Shown one piece after another: positions 45,351 to 54,954 of a DNA stretch of 64,000 nt (position 1 is its first letter; every line of letters begins with the position of its first letter). Origin of the DNA: Aquisalinus flavus. Its GTDB lineage: Bacteria > Pseudomonadota > Alphaproteobacteria > Caulobacterales > Parvularculaceae. The notes beneath the pieces were generated by a model that was given only the letters and a program-made list of their open reading frames with translations, had not been told where the DNA came from and searched no databases. Location: assembly GCF_022559625.1 (NCBI RefSeq), contig NZ_CP042288.1:830409-894408 (forward strand). The letters are read 5' to 3'. Position numbers and translations under genes: made by a program.

Positions 45351-46235
45351 ATGGGTATCGGGACAGGTTTTGGCAGGAGCCGAGCAGGCAAACCGGGCGC
45401 GGCGCTGGCCGCATTGGCGCTGTCGGTGGGCCTGTCGGTGGGACTGCCGATGGGGCTGGGGGGCGGCACCGCAGCGGCGCAGACGGCACCGGTGCCTGGC
45501 TCGGGCGAAGCGGCAGCATTCGAGCAGGATATTGCCCTGACGGAAAATCTCGGCCGCGCGATCTATGAACGCGACACGGCGGCCTATCTGGCGGCGATGG
45601 CGCTGCAGGATGAGTTTGCCGGCGATGAGCTCGGCTGGCTCCATGGCTGGATCACGGTCAAGGAGGGCGAGGAACTCAAGGTGATGTTCATTGGTGAGCA
45701 AGGCGGCGAGCCGCGCGCCTATTTCATCGCCTTTGCCCGCAATGACGAAGTCTATGACCATTTCGCCCCGCCGGGTGGCATGGGTCTGTCGCGCGCAGAG
45801 CGCGGCTACTGGGCGGCGCGCGAGGATGCGCTCGACCGCGACACGCAGGAATGCTCCAGCCAGTACAATCCGGTCGTCATGCCCTACAAGGGCCGCGACG
45901 GCGCCGAAGGCGGGCTGTTCGTCTATCTGATCCCTGCCAGCACCGAGGCGGGCCTGATCAAGGCCGGCGGGTACCAGCTGTTCGACTACTCCGCTGACGG
46001 ACAGACGATGAAAGGCGAAATGCCGTTCAACACCAATTGTCTCGACGTCGAGAAGACCGGCAATGAAGGCGACAGCCTGATCCTGTCGCATTCCCTGACG
46101 CCCTATCCGCAGGAGCATCATGTGTTCATGAGCCTGCTCTACGGTACGGATGTCGTCGTGGTGACGACGGAGAATGATCTCGTCTGGAAGGTCTCCGGCG
46201 GCGAGGTCAGCTTCGTCGAGAAGCGGATGCGGTAA
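45351..46235 (+). CDS. Secreted protein of unknown function
   Basis: A 294-residue protein with a long signal peptide, rich in Ala/Gly/Leu (about 12-45, cleavage near TAAAQ). The mature part is mixed alpha/beta with a pair of Cys (ECSSQ, TNCLD) that could bond. It contains no recognised catalytic motif; ERDTAAYLAAMALQDEF opens a helical section. AAAGGGACG precedes the ATG at 45351, and 12 codons more are open from a TTG. It is followed 5 bp later by a RusA-like gene, an odd partner for a secreted protein. Confidence 0.7.
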   Translation: MGIGTGFGRSRAGKPGAALAALALSVGLSVGLPMGLGGGTAAAQTAPVPGSGEAAAFEQDIALTENLGRAIYERDTAAYLAAMALQDEFAGDELGWLHGWITVKEGEELKVMFIGEQGGEPRAYFIAFARNDEVYDHFAPPGGMGLSRAERGYWAAREDALDRDTQECSSQYNPVVMPYKGRDGAEGGLFVYLIPASTEAGLIKAGGYQLFDYSADGQTMKGEMPFNTNCLDVEKTGNEGDSLILSHSLTPYPQEHHVFMSLLYGTDVVVVTTENDLVWKVSGGEVSFVEKRMR

Positions 46236-46240
46236 GTCAC

Positions 46241-46648
46241 GTGCAAGGGGGCGGGTTCTTCGGCAAGGGCAAGGTGCAGGTCGCCTACAATGGTGACACG
46301 GTGCTGTTGCGCGTGCGCCATGTTTCGACCCAGACGCGGCGGCTGAAAGGGCTGATCGCAGAGTTCTGCCGCCGCGAGGTGGCCGTGAAACGGCCCTATT
46401 ACGGGCCGTTCGAGGTGCGCATCTGGACCTCGAAACTGCCGGACATGCGCGGCGCCCATGACGTCGACAATGTCGCCAAGGCCTGTCTCGATGCACTCAA
46501 CGGTGTGTTCTGGCGCGACGACCGGCAGGTGGTGCGGCTGATCTCGGAACGCTTCACCGGCGATGCCAACGAGATCGCCATCCGCGTGCGCCCGCTCGAC
46601 AGCGAGCTTGAGCCGGTGCCGATGGACGAGACGTTGTTCAATCTGTGA
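46241..46648 (+). CDS. RusA-like Holliday-junction resolvase
   Basis: A 135-residue protein with the RusA core HDVDNVAKACLDALNGVFWRDD (given in part: DVDNVAK, LDALNGVFWRDDRQV), which carries the metal-binding Asp residues and a Lys. RusA enzymes cut four-way DNA junctions and are mostly encoded by prophages. No other phage gene is seen nearby, so this may be a leftover or a domesticated copy. The start appears to be GTG at 46241, 5 bp after the preceding gene. Confidence 0.8.
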   Translation: MQGGGFFGKGKVQVAYNGDTVLLRVRHVSTQTRRLKGLIAEFCRREVAVKRPYYGPFEVRIWTSKLPDMRGAHDVDNVAKACLDALNGVFWRDDRQVVRLISERFTGDANEIAIRVRPLDSELEPVPMDETLFNL

Positions 46649-46674
46649 GTGGTGCCCGGCAGGCCGGGCGACGT

Positions 46675-46857
46675 TCAGCGTCTGAATAGCGTGACCAGTG
46701 TCGCGACACCGCAGACGATCCCGAGGATGACGAGCGTCATGCCGAGTGTCCTGATCCCGCTATTGTGCAAGTGCATGCCCGACCGCGTCAGGGCGATGAA
46801 CGCCAACAGGCCGATTGCGCGGAACCCGTTGCGTCGAAATCTGCCGGACATTCGCAC
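46675..46857 (-). CDS. Small two-span membrane protein, unknown
   Basis: A 60-residue frame with a basic Arg-rich start, a hydrophobic segment (about 14-24) and a stronger one (38-56), ending FRR. It begins 14 bp after the stop of the upstream gene on the same strand, so they may be cotranscribed. No family is recognised. The Ser-Gly-Arg opening (MRMSGRFRRN) has two in-frame ATG codons; the second is a fair alternative. No strong ribosome site is visible. Confidence 0.45.
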   Translation of the reverse strand: MRMSGRFRRNGFRAIGLLAFIALTRSGMHLHNSGIRTLGMTLVILGIVCGVATLVTLFRR

Positions 46858-46871
46858 GTGCCTGCGTCAGC

Positions 46872-47549
46872 CTACTGATCGTCGCTGGCGGGATAGGAGC
46901 GTACGCCGGTATTATAATAGGCAAAGAGCGGACCGACCATGGCCATTTCCCCGGAAATGGCGAGCTTGATTGCCGATTGGCGGGCGATGAGACGGTCGAC
47001 CATGCCGGTCATCGTCGTCGCGCCTTCATCCGCGCCGCCTGAGATGATATCGCGCCGGCGCGCCTCGATGGCATCGCCCACGGTGCGGATATCCCTGTGC
47101 CGCTGCAGGACGCAGGCATTATAGGCGCGCAGCCAGCCGGAATGGACCGAATAGGACCCGTATGTCTCGCCGATGCGCGACTCGATCTGCTGACGCAGGT
47201 CGACGCAGGACCGAAGCCCTTCCTCGACGGCGGAAAGGGCGCGGTTCATGTCGATTTCCGAGGCATAGCGCAGTTGTGAGGGCTCGACGACCGGCTCCGC
47301 CGTCTCGCTCTCCGGCGGCGCCTTGTAATTCACCCGGGATAGGACGGCCTCCTCTTCGGTGACGATCTCGTCGACGGAGTCGAGCTGTTCTTCCTGGACG
47401 GAGACGGGTTGCTGAACATTCCGGGGCCGCGCATCGGGCGGCAGATTGTCCTGCGCGACCGCAGGGCCGCCCCCGGCAAACAGGGCGGCGGCGAGAACTG
47501 CAAGACTGGCAGCGGTTATCCTGGCGGTGAATGGGTTCGGACGGGTCAT
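46872..47549 (-). CDS. Exported protein of unknown function, helical
   Basis: A 225-residue protein with a signal peptide (about 12-30, cleavage after AVAQ). A disordered Pro/Glu stretch (35-80) is followed by a helical region with two Cys (RSCVDL, NACVLQ). It has no catalytic motif that I recognise. AGGAGATTTCG precedes the ATG at 47549; the frame is open for 118 further codons but with unlikely sequence. Its 190-bp upstream interval also holds the promoter of the divergent membrane-protein/regulator pair. Confidence 0.7.
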   Translation of the reverse strand: MTRPNPFTARITAASLAVLAAALFAGGGPAVAQDNLPPDARPRNVQQPVSVQEEQLDSVDEIVTEEEAVLSRVNYKAPPESETAEPVVEPSQLRYASEIDMNRALSAVEEGLRSCVDLRQQIESRIGETYGSYSVHSGWLRAYNACVLQRHRDIRTVGDAIEARRRDIISGGADEGATTMTGMVDRLIARQSAIKLAISGEMAMVGPLFAYYNTGVRSYPASDDQ

Positions 47550-47654
47550 CGAAATCTCCTGCGGTCGTCTCTGACTATAAGCATCGTCGGCGTGCCGTAC
47601 AAATGCGACCGCACGGGTTTCACAGAAATCATACGGGTATCGCGGAAAGTATAA

Positions 47655-47683
47655 TTGACATGATGTTAAATAAATAGTACATT
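47655..47683 (+). promoter_or_regulatory. Near-consensus sigma-70 promoter
   Basis: TTGACA (47655-47660), a 17-bp spacer and TACATT (47678-47683) lie 56 bp before the membrane-protein ATG. The region is AT-rich against its surroundings. It is the clearest housekeeping-type promoter in the window and should drive the membrane protein/XRE pair. Confidence 0.7.
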
Positions 47684-47738
47684 GTGTTAGAAATATTTTC
47701 TCAGGATGGCATTGCTTCAGGATGGAATGGAGGGATCG

Positions 47739-48161
47739 ATGAGTTTCAAGGAAAAAAGCAGCTGGATTGTTCTGGTCGGCATGCTCGCCCTGTTCGGGTG
47801 GTATGGCTGGAATTACTACGTAACCGGCGGTTTCGACGCTGCGACAGGCGGCGTCATTCTCGTTGGCACGATCGCCTTCATCATTCTTGTCGTGATTGGC
47901 CATATCGTGATTGCCGTCCTGCAGGCCATTGCAACGGGTAAGGACGATATCGACGATTCAAGCGATGAGCGTGACCGGTCGATAGAGCTGCGCGGCGAAC
48001 GGGCAGGCGGGCTGATCCTTGGTCTCGCCGTTCTGGCAACGCTCGGCTTCTGCCTGATATCCCAGCAATATCGGATCGCCAGCATGTTGTTCATGGCGAT
48101 GGTCTTATCGGAGATCGTCAAGAACGCCTGGCAGGTCGTGCTCTACCGTCTTTCGGCTTGA
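47739..48161 (+). CDS. Four-span membrane protein paired with an XRE regulator
   Basis: A 140-residue membrane protein with spans near 9-28, 34-60, 89-108 and 112-130, and a charged cytoplasmic loop (about 66-85, DDIDDSSDERDRS). No conserved catalytic residue is apparent. It resembles the small membrane proteins often encoded before a short XRE gene, where the pair may sense envelope state. GGAGGGAT precedes the ATG. A strong promoter is 56 bp upstream. The next gene starts 18 bp after it. Confidence 0.7.
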   Translation: MSFKEKSSWIVLVGMLALFGWYGWNYYVTGGFDAATGGVILVGTIAFIILVVIGHIVIAVLQAIATGKDDIDDSSDERDRSIELRGERAGGLILGLAVLATLGFCLISQQYRIASMLFMAMVLSEIVKNAWQVVLYRLSA

Positions 48162-48179
48162 GAGGCTTGTGAGGCCGAC

Positions 48180-48437
48180 ATGGTAAAGAGCAAGTCCGGC
48201 GCCGCTGTCACCAACAAGATCCGCCTGTTGCGGTTCACCCATGACGAGATGACGCAAGGCGATCTGGCCGAGCGCATCGGCGTGACCCGTCAGACCGTCG
48301 CCTCCATCGAGAAGGGGAAATACGCCCCGTCCCTGGAGGCGGCCTTCCGCATCGCCGCCGTGTTCGGCGTGCCGCTGACGGATGTCTTCGACTATGACGA
48401 AGAGGCCGACACGGACTTTGCCAAGCGCAGGAAATAG
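48180..48437 (+). CDS. Short XRE-type helix-turn-helix regulator
   Basis: An 85-residue Cro/CI-like protein that is almost only the DNA-binding domain: MTQGDLAERIGVTRQTVASIEKGKYAPSLEAAFRIA (given in part) spans the helix-turn-helix, ending with an acidic tail. It lies 18 bp after the membrane-protein gene. Pairs of this kind are widespread, with the regulator repressing its own operon. No operator is clear upstream. Confidence 0.88.
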   Translation: MVKSKSGAAVTNKIRLLRFTHDEMTQGDLAERIGVTRQTVASIEKGKYAPSLEAAFRIAAVFGVPLTDVFDYDEEADTDFAKRRK

Positions 48438-48464
48438 GCGGCGTGAGCTGATTGCTTGTTGCCA

Positions 48465-48515
48465 GCCGTTATTTCTTGCCACCCGTTACTTCTTGCGGGG
48501 CGCTATTTCTTGCGG
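48465..48515. repeat. Three tandem 17-bp copies at the sspB stop
   Basis: GCCGTTATTTCTTGCCA, CCCGTTACTTCTTGCGG and GGCGCTATTTCTTGCGG follow each other directly. The third holds the real sspB stop and final Arg-Lys-Lys codons; the other two are copies of the gene end, each with its own stop. A fainter copy (ATTGCTTGTTGCC) precedes them. Confidence 0.85.
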
Positions 48516-49027
48516 AAGGAGTCCAGGCTGACAACGTCTGCGCCGCCATCGGGGGCGCTGCCGCCGGGCGGGTCATCGTCATTGTCGCCATCATCGTCAG
48601 CCGAGGTGCCCTGCAGTTCCGCTGCAGAGAGTTCCTCTTGTTCCGTGTGCGACGGATCGAACGGCACGGGTTCGAAACGCAGCTTGAATTCCACCGACGG
48701 GTCGACAAAGGCCGTGATCGCCGCATAGGGGATGACGAGATGATCGGGTATGCCCTTGAAGTGCAGGGTGACCTCGAAATGGTCGTCATCGACTACCAGA
48801 TTCTCGAATTTCTTTTGCAGGACGATGGTCATGCGTTCCGGATAGGCCTTGATCAGGTCCGGCGAGATCGTCACGCCGGGGGCCTGGGTCAGGAACTCGA
48901 TATAGAAATGATGGTCGCCGGGCACGTCGCCGAGGTCGCGCGTGATTTCCAGCACGTCGCGGATGACACCGCGCAACGCCTGCTGCGTCAGAAATGCATA
49001 ATCGAGTTCTATGTCGGTATCAGTCAT
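48503..49027 (-). CDS. sspB: ClpXP adaptor SspB, alpha type
   Basis: SspB binds ssrA-tagged proteins and hands them to ClpXP. The 174 residues have the short alphaproteobacterial fold (HFYIEFLTQAPGV, YPERMTIVLQKKFENL, IPYAAITAFVDPSVEF), an acidic disordered linker (about 130-160), and a C-terminal ADVVSLDSFRKK that fits the ClpX-binding tail. The ATG at 49027 is used; a TTG one codon earlier is also open. It is followed by three tandem copies of its own end. Confidence 0.9.
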   Translation of the reverse strand: MTDTDIELDYAFLTQQALRGVIRDVLEITRDLGDVPGDHHFYIEFLTQAPGVTISPDLIKAYPERMTIVLQKKFENLVVDDDHFEVTLHFKGIPDHLVIPYAAITAFVDPSVEFKLRFEPVPFDPSHTEQEELSAAELQGTSADDDGDNDDDPPGGSAPDGGADVVSLDSFRKK

Positions 49028-49071
49028 CAATCCGTGTTCTGGCCGTGTGGGGGTTGGCTTTATCTGGAGTC

Positions 49072-50253
49072 TTACGCATCTCCGCCAGCAGGAACAAGCG
49101 CAAGTTTGGCGGCAATCTGGACGGCGATGTCGCGGATCACGCCAGCGCTCTCGCTTTGGGGGGCCTCGAGCACGTAGGGCCGGCCGGCATCGGAGGCGGT
49201 CGCGATAGCAGGTTCCAGCGGCAGGGTGGCCAGCACGTCGAGCCCGAGCGCTGCTGCCGTGCGGGCGACGCCGCCTTCACCGAAAAGCCTCTGGCGGCTG
49301 CCATCGGGCAGGGCGAACCAGGCCATGTTTTCGACGATGCCGAGGACAGGCGTGTTCATCGAGGTGAACAGCGCCGCGCCGCGCCGCACGTCGGCAAGCG
49401 CCATCTCCTGCGGGGTCGAGATGATGACCGCGCCGGAGACGGGGATTTTCTGCAGCAGCGTGAGATGGGCATCGCCTGTACCGGGCGGGGTATCGACGAA
49501 CAGGATATCAAGCTCGCCCCAGTCGACATCGGTGAAGAGCTGGCGCACGGCGCCCATCACCATCGGCCCGCGCCAGGCGACGGCTTTGTCCTCCGACACC
49601 AGAAGCCCGATCGACATCGCCTTGACGCCATGGGCCAGCATCGGCTGGATCTTGCCATCGCGGAATTCGGCGCGGCTCTTCAGCCCGAACAGGACAGGCA
49701 GGGATGGGCCGGAGATATCGGCATCGACGAGGCCGGTGCGGAACCCGGCCTGGGCAAAGGCTGCGGCGAGATTGGCGGCAAGCGTCGATTTGCCGACACC
49801 GCCCTTGCCAGAGGCGATGGCGATGACGTGCTTGACGCCGGGGATGGGTTTTTCCTCGGTCGCGGTCTTGCCGCCTTCTGTTTTGCCGCCAAGGCCGAGC
49901 GGATTGGCGTGGCCACCGGCAGGCCTCTGGGCCGGTGACTTGGGCGCGGCACGATGGGAGGTCTGGACGAGGGCGACATCGGCGATACCGTCGATGGCGC
50001 GCGCCGCTTCCTCGATTTCGGCGCTGAGGCGGTCATTTTGCTGGCCCGGCCCGCCGGGCAGTTCCAGCGTGATCGTTGCCCTTGCGCCCGCCTCGCTGAT
50101 CCGCACACTATGGCCGGTGACAAGGCCGCCGGTCAGGACATCCTTGCCGGTGCGGCGGTCGATAATGCCAGAAAGGACCGCGCGCAGGCGGGTCTCCAGC
50201 GTTTTTTTCTGTTTCTGATCGGGACTGGTCGGGGGCTCTTGCACAAAATCCAT
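49072..50253 (-). CDS. apbC: Mrp/NBP35-type iron-sulfur carrier ATPase
   Basis: A 393-residue P-loop protein that holds and delivers Fe-S clusters. The N-terminal domain of about 100 residues is the MIP18-like/FeS-assembly type (LRAVLSGIIDRRTGKDVL). After a Pro/Gly linker comes the ATPase with deviant Walker A ASGKGGVGKSTLAANLA, then DADISGPS and VDTPPGTGDAH. The usual CxxC for cluster binding is not seen where expected, which sets this copy apart from many Mrp proteins. Start at 50253. Confidence 0.85.
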   Translation of the reverse strand: MDFVQEPPTSPDQKQKKTLETRLRAVLSGIIDRRTGKDVLTGGLVTGHSVRISEAGARATITLELPGGPGQQNDRLSAEIEEAARAIDGIADVALVQTSHRAAPKSPAQRPAGGHANPLGLGGKTEGGKTATEEKPIPGVKHVIAIASGKGGVGKSTLAANLAAAFAQAGFRTGLVDADISGPSLPVLFGLKSRAEFRDGKIQPMLAHGVKAMSIGLLVSEDKAVAWRGPMVMGAVRQLFTDVDWGELDILFVDTPPGTGDAHLTLLQKIPVSGAVIISTPQEMALADVRRGAALFTSMNTPVLGIVENMAWFALPDGSRQRLFGEGGVARTAAALGLDVLATLPLEPAIATASDAGRPYVLEAPQSESAGVIRDIAVQIAAKLALVPAGGDA

Positions 50254-50366
50254 TCTCGGCGCTGTCAAAAGCGCCGCACCACAGTTGCGGTTGCGTTTTC
50301 GGGTGACATATATAACCGATACACGCTATCGCCATAACTAAACGCAGGAAACAGTTAGGAAAATCT

Positions 50367-51551
50367 ATGCCATGGACAGACAAGCCCGGCAGCGGCCCGG
50401 GGCAGGGCGGCAACGGGTCTGGCGGCGGCCGCGGGCCGTGGGGACAGCCCCCGCGCGGCGGCAACGACAACAATAACGCAGGCGGCAATCGCGGCGGCGG
50501 CAATAATCAATCACCCGATCTCGAAGAGCTGTTACGCTCCGGTCGCGAGCGCTTCAAGCGTTCCATGGGCGGACGCGGCGGTAGTGGCGGCGGTTCCGGC
50601 GGCGGTGTGAAGTTGCCCGGCAAGGGCGTGATCTTCGTCGTTCTCGTTCTGCTTGTCGGGTTGTGGGCAGCATCAGGCATCTACACGGTCGGACCGGGCG
50701 AGCGCGGCGTCGTCACGACCTTTGGCAAATACACAAGCATGACCGGACCGGGCCTGCAGTTTCATGCGCCCTGGCCGATCCAGAACGTCGATGTCGTGCT
50801 GGTCACGAACGAGCGCGTCACAGGAATCGGCACGGCGAGCCGGTCCCAGAATGAAAGAACGATGCTGACAAGCGATCTGAACATCGTCGATGTGTCGATC
50901 GAGGTAAACTGGCGCATCAAGGTCGGCCCGGTCGAAGATGGCGAATTGCCGGGACCGGCGAAATACGTGTTCAATAACGAAGATCCGGAAGGAATGGTCC
51001 GCGCCGTGGCGGAATCCGCGCTGCGCGAGGTCGTCGGCGGCAATGAACTCGACCCGATCATCTCGAACGGCCGGGCCATCGTGCCGCAGAACACGCTGGA
51101 GGTCATGCAGCGCACGCTCGATACCTATAATAGCGGCATCGAGATCATTCGTATCACCTTCCAGCGGTCCGATCCGCCCGAGGAAGTCATCCAGGCGTTC
51201 CGTGACGTGATCGACGCCCGCTCCGATGCGGAGACGACGATCAACAACGCCCAGAAGGTCGCCAATGAGATCGTGCCTGTCGCACGCGGCCAGGCAGAGC
51301 GGGTCATCCTCGACGCCGAAGCCTATGAAGCCCAGGTCGTGGCCGAAGCGCGCGGCCAGTCCGCCCGCTTCGTCGATATCTACGAGGAATATGCCAAGGC
51401 GCCGGGCGTGACGCGCCAGCGCATGTATCTGGAAACGATGGAGCGCGTGCTCGGCGACATGGAGAAGATCGTCGTCGATCAGGATGCCGGTGGCACCGTG
51501 CCGTTCCTCAATCTCAACGAGCTGACGCGCCCGCGTCAGCCGCAGAACTAG
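50367..51551 (+). CDS. hflK: FtsH protease modulator HflK
   Basis: HflK and HflC form a large cage in the inner membrane around the FtsH protease. The 394 residues open with a long Gly/Asn-rich disordered part (1-55), one span (about 85-108), then a band-7/SPFH domain (YTVGPGERGVVTTFGKY, then GLQFHAPWP) and a coiled coil (ARGQAERVILDAEAYEAQV). hflC follows 12 bp later and degP after that, a common quality-control set. The start is the ATG at 50367 after AAACAGTTAGG. Confidence 0.95.
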   Translation: MPWTDKPGSGPGQGGNGSGGGRGPWGQPPRGGNDNNNAGGNRGGGNNQSPDLEELLRSGRERFKRSMGGRGGSGGGSGGGVKLPGKGVIFVVLVLLVGLWAASGIYTVGPGERGVVTTFGKYTSMTGPGLQFHAPWPIQNVDVVLVTNERVTGIGTASRSQNERTMLTSDLNIVDVSIEVNWRIKVGPVEDGELPGPAKYVFNNEDPEGMVRAVAESALREVVGGNELDPIISNGRAIVPQNTLEVMQRTLDTYNSGIEIIRITFQRSDPPEEVIQAFRDVIDARSDAETTINNAQKVANEIVPVARGQAERVILDAEAYEAQVVAEARGQSARFVDIYEEYAKAPGVTRQRMYLETMERVLGDMEKIVVDQDAGGTVPFLNLNELTRPRQPQN

Positions 51552-51563
51552 GAGGGCAAGCTG

Positions 51564-52466
51564 ATGAAAAACGGACTTCTCATCATGATCGGCGTCGCAC
51601 TCGTCGTCGTCTTCATCGTCGCCCGCACGGTGTTCTTCACTGTCAGCGAGCGCCAGCATGCGCTCGTCATCGCCTTTGGTAATCCGCAGGAAGTGCTGAT
51701 CGATGATCCGGGCCTGCATGTAAAACTGCCCTGGTATGACGTTGTCTTCATCGACAGCTGGAACCTTGAATATGATATCCGCCAGGGCCAGGAGCTCGAG
51801 ATCATCGCGGCGAATGAAGAGCGGCTGATCATCGACGCCTATGTCCGCTATCGCATCGTCGAACCGCTGATGTATTACGAGGCCTTCAAGTCCGGTGCCG
51901 GTAACTGGCGCACCCTGAAGGACACTGGTGACACCCGGCTTGGCTCGGTTCTCAACGGTGCCCTGCGGAACTCGCTGGGCGAGGTGACGATCAACGAGAT
52001 CATCACCACCAAGCGGGTCGAACTGATGCAGCAGATCCAGCGCCAGGTCGCCGAGGAAGCACGCGGTTTCGGGGTCGAGATCGTCGATGTGCGTATCCGC
52101 CGGGCCGACTTCCCGGAGCAGAACGCCGAGCGCGTCTATGAACGCATGCGGTCCGAGCGTCAGCAACAGGCCCAGCGCATCCGCGCCGAGGGCCGCGAGC
52201 AGGCGGCGCGGATCGAGGCGACGGCTCAGAAGGAGCGCACGCAGATCGTCGCCGAAGCAGAGGAACAGTCGCAGCGGATCCGCGGCCGGGCCGACCGGCA
52301 GCGTAACGCGATCTATAACGAGGCCTATAGCCGCGACCCGGAATTCTTCGCCTTCTACCGCTCGCTGACATCTTACGAGACAGCGTTGCAGGATGGCCAG
52401 ACGACGATCATCCTGTCGCCGGACTCTGAATTCTTCCGCTATTTCGAGAATGTGAACGGCAACTAG
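51564..52466 (+). CDS. hflC: FtsH protease modulator HflC
   Basis: The partner of HflK: 300 residues with one N-terminal span (3-22), an SPFH domain (VSERQHALVIAFG, then DPGLHVKLPW, shared in outline with HflK), and a long Arg/Glu/Ala coiled coil at about 190-255. GGAGGGCAAGCTG precedes the ATG, 12 bp after the hflK stop. A terminator hairpin lies 31 bp beyond its stop, so degP has its own promoter or needs read-through. Confidence 0.95.
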   Translation: MKNGLLIMIGVALVVVFIVARTVFFTVSERQHALVIAFGNPQEVLIDDPGLHVKLPWYDVVFIDSWNLEYDIRQGQELEIIAANEERLIIDAYVRYRIVEPLMYYEAFKSGAGNWRTLKDTGDTRLGSVLNGALRNSLGEVTINEIITTKRVELMQQIQRQVAEEARGFGVEIVDVRIRRADFPEQNAERVYERMRSERQQQAQRIRAEGREQAARIEATAQKERTQIVAEAEEQSQRIRGRADRQRNAIYNEAYSRDPEFFAFYRSLTSYETALQDGQTTIILSPDSEFFRYFENVNGN

Positions 52467-52497
52467 GCGCCGCAAACACCTGATTTCGCGACCAATC

Positions 52498-52533
52498 AAG
52501 GCGGGCGAGCCATCGAAGGGCTTGCCCGCCTTT
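52498..52533 (+). terminator. Intrinsic terminator after hflC
   Basis: AAGGCGGGCGAGCC and GGGCTTGCCCGCCTTT pair as a long stem with a small loop and end in TTT. It lies between hflC and degP, 31 bp past the hflC stop. Confidence 0.75.
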
Positions 52534-52582
52534 GCGTTGTGGGTAACCATACCGCCAAGACTGATCCATTAAGAGGTTCGAT

Positions 52583-53971
<1,389 letters not shown>

Positions 53972-54058
53972 GTTGGTGATTGGTGAATTGTGATTGGTGA
54001 TTGTGGTGAACGCCGCAAGTCATTCACCTTTTCACCATTCACCATTCACCATTCACCC
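53972..54058. repeat. Heptad-based inverted repeats between degP and serB
   Basis: A G/T-rich left half (TTGGTGA-type repeats, 53972-54010) faces a right half of CATTCAC repeats (54023-54058). They could fold as one large imperfect hairpin filling the gap between the convergent degP and serB stops. The unit is seven bases long, as in the CAGGGAT array at 21441. Confidence 0.65.
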
Positions 54059-54954
54059 TATTCCACAGCGAACTGGTCTCTCCGGATGCCTTGCAAATAC
54101 AGCAAGGCGGTCAGGTCGCCATTGTCGATGCGATAGCGCGCGGCTTGCGCCACGACCGGCTTGGCGTGGAGGGCGACACCGGCGCCAGCGGCGTTGAGCA
54201 TGGCGAGGTCATTGGCGCCATCGCCGACGGCCATGGCGCGATCAGCGTCGATATTATGTTCCGCACACAGCGCATTGAGCGCCTCGAGCTTGGCTTCCTT
54301 GCCGAGGATCGGCTCCTCGACCTCGCCGGTCAGCTTGCCATCCTCGATGACGAGCCGGTTGCCCTGGTTGGTGTCGAACCCGACCAGGTCAGCGATACGG
54401 GCCGTGAAGAAGGTAAAGCCGCCGGAGACGAGGGCGGTCACCGCGCCACGCGCCTTCATGGTGGCGACCAGTTCCATTGCGCCGGGCATCAGGGTGATTT
54501 TCTCGCTCAGCGTTGCCTCAAGGGCATCGACGGACAGGCCTTTCAGCATCGCGACGCGCTCGCGCAGGGCGCCTTCGAAATCAAGCTCGCCGCGCATGGC
54601 GCGGGCCGTGATCGCGGAAATCTCGTCTCTCTTGCCGGCATAGGCAGCCAGTTCGTCGAGGCATTCCTGCTGGATGATGGTCGAGTCCATGTCGGCGATC
54701 AGCAGGCGCCGGGCGCGGCCCTTGACCGGCTGGATGTTGATGTCGAACGGGCCACGGCACTGCTTGCGGATCGCGGGCAGGGTCTCGTCCTCGTTCAGTT
54801 CGAAAAAGATATCGGCCGCGACACCCTCCGCCAGGATTTCGACTTCGTCGGGCCTTGCGTCGGCCATTTCCAGCGCCGCCCAGAATTCGTCGATGGCGGT
54901 GCCGGACAATTCAGGCTTTTGCGGATTGCAGATAACTGTCATGACATGGGCCAT
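54058..54954 (-). CDS. serB: Phosphoserine phosphatase
   Basis: SerB removes phosphate from phosphoserine, the last step of serine synthesis. The 298 residues carry an N-terminal regulatory part (about 1-80) and a HAD phosphatase domain: LIADMDSTIIQQECLDELA with the nucleophilic Asp, SGGFTFF, and AVGDGANDLAML with metal-binding Asp residues. The ATG used (54952-54954 on the reverse) overlaps the ATG of the divergent miaA by two bases; a later ATG at 54942 is an alternative. Confidence 0.94.
   Translation of the reverse strand: MAHVMTVICNPQKPELSGTAIDEFWAALEMADARPDEVEILAEGVAADIFFELNEDETLPAIRKQCRGPFDINIQPVKGRARRLLIADMDSTIIQQECLDELAAYAGKRDEISAITARAMRGELDFEGALRERVAMLKGLSVDALEATLSEKITLMPGAMELVATMKARGAVTALVSGGFTFFTARIADLVGFDTNQGNRLVIEDGKLTGEVEEPILGKEAKLEALNALCAEHNIDADRAMAVGDGANDLAMLNAAGAGVALHAKPVVAQAARYRIDNGDLTALLYLQGIRRDQFAVE

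Noticed and set aside
46241-46860. Prophage remnant around the RusA-like gene
   Set aside because: No integrase, structural or lysis genes and no attachment-site duplication seen.
50673-52550. 625-codon frame antisense to hflK and hflC
   Set aside because: Spans two genes and their junction; composition is that of a complement strand.
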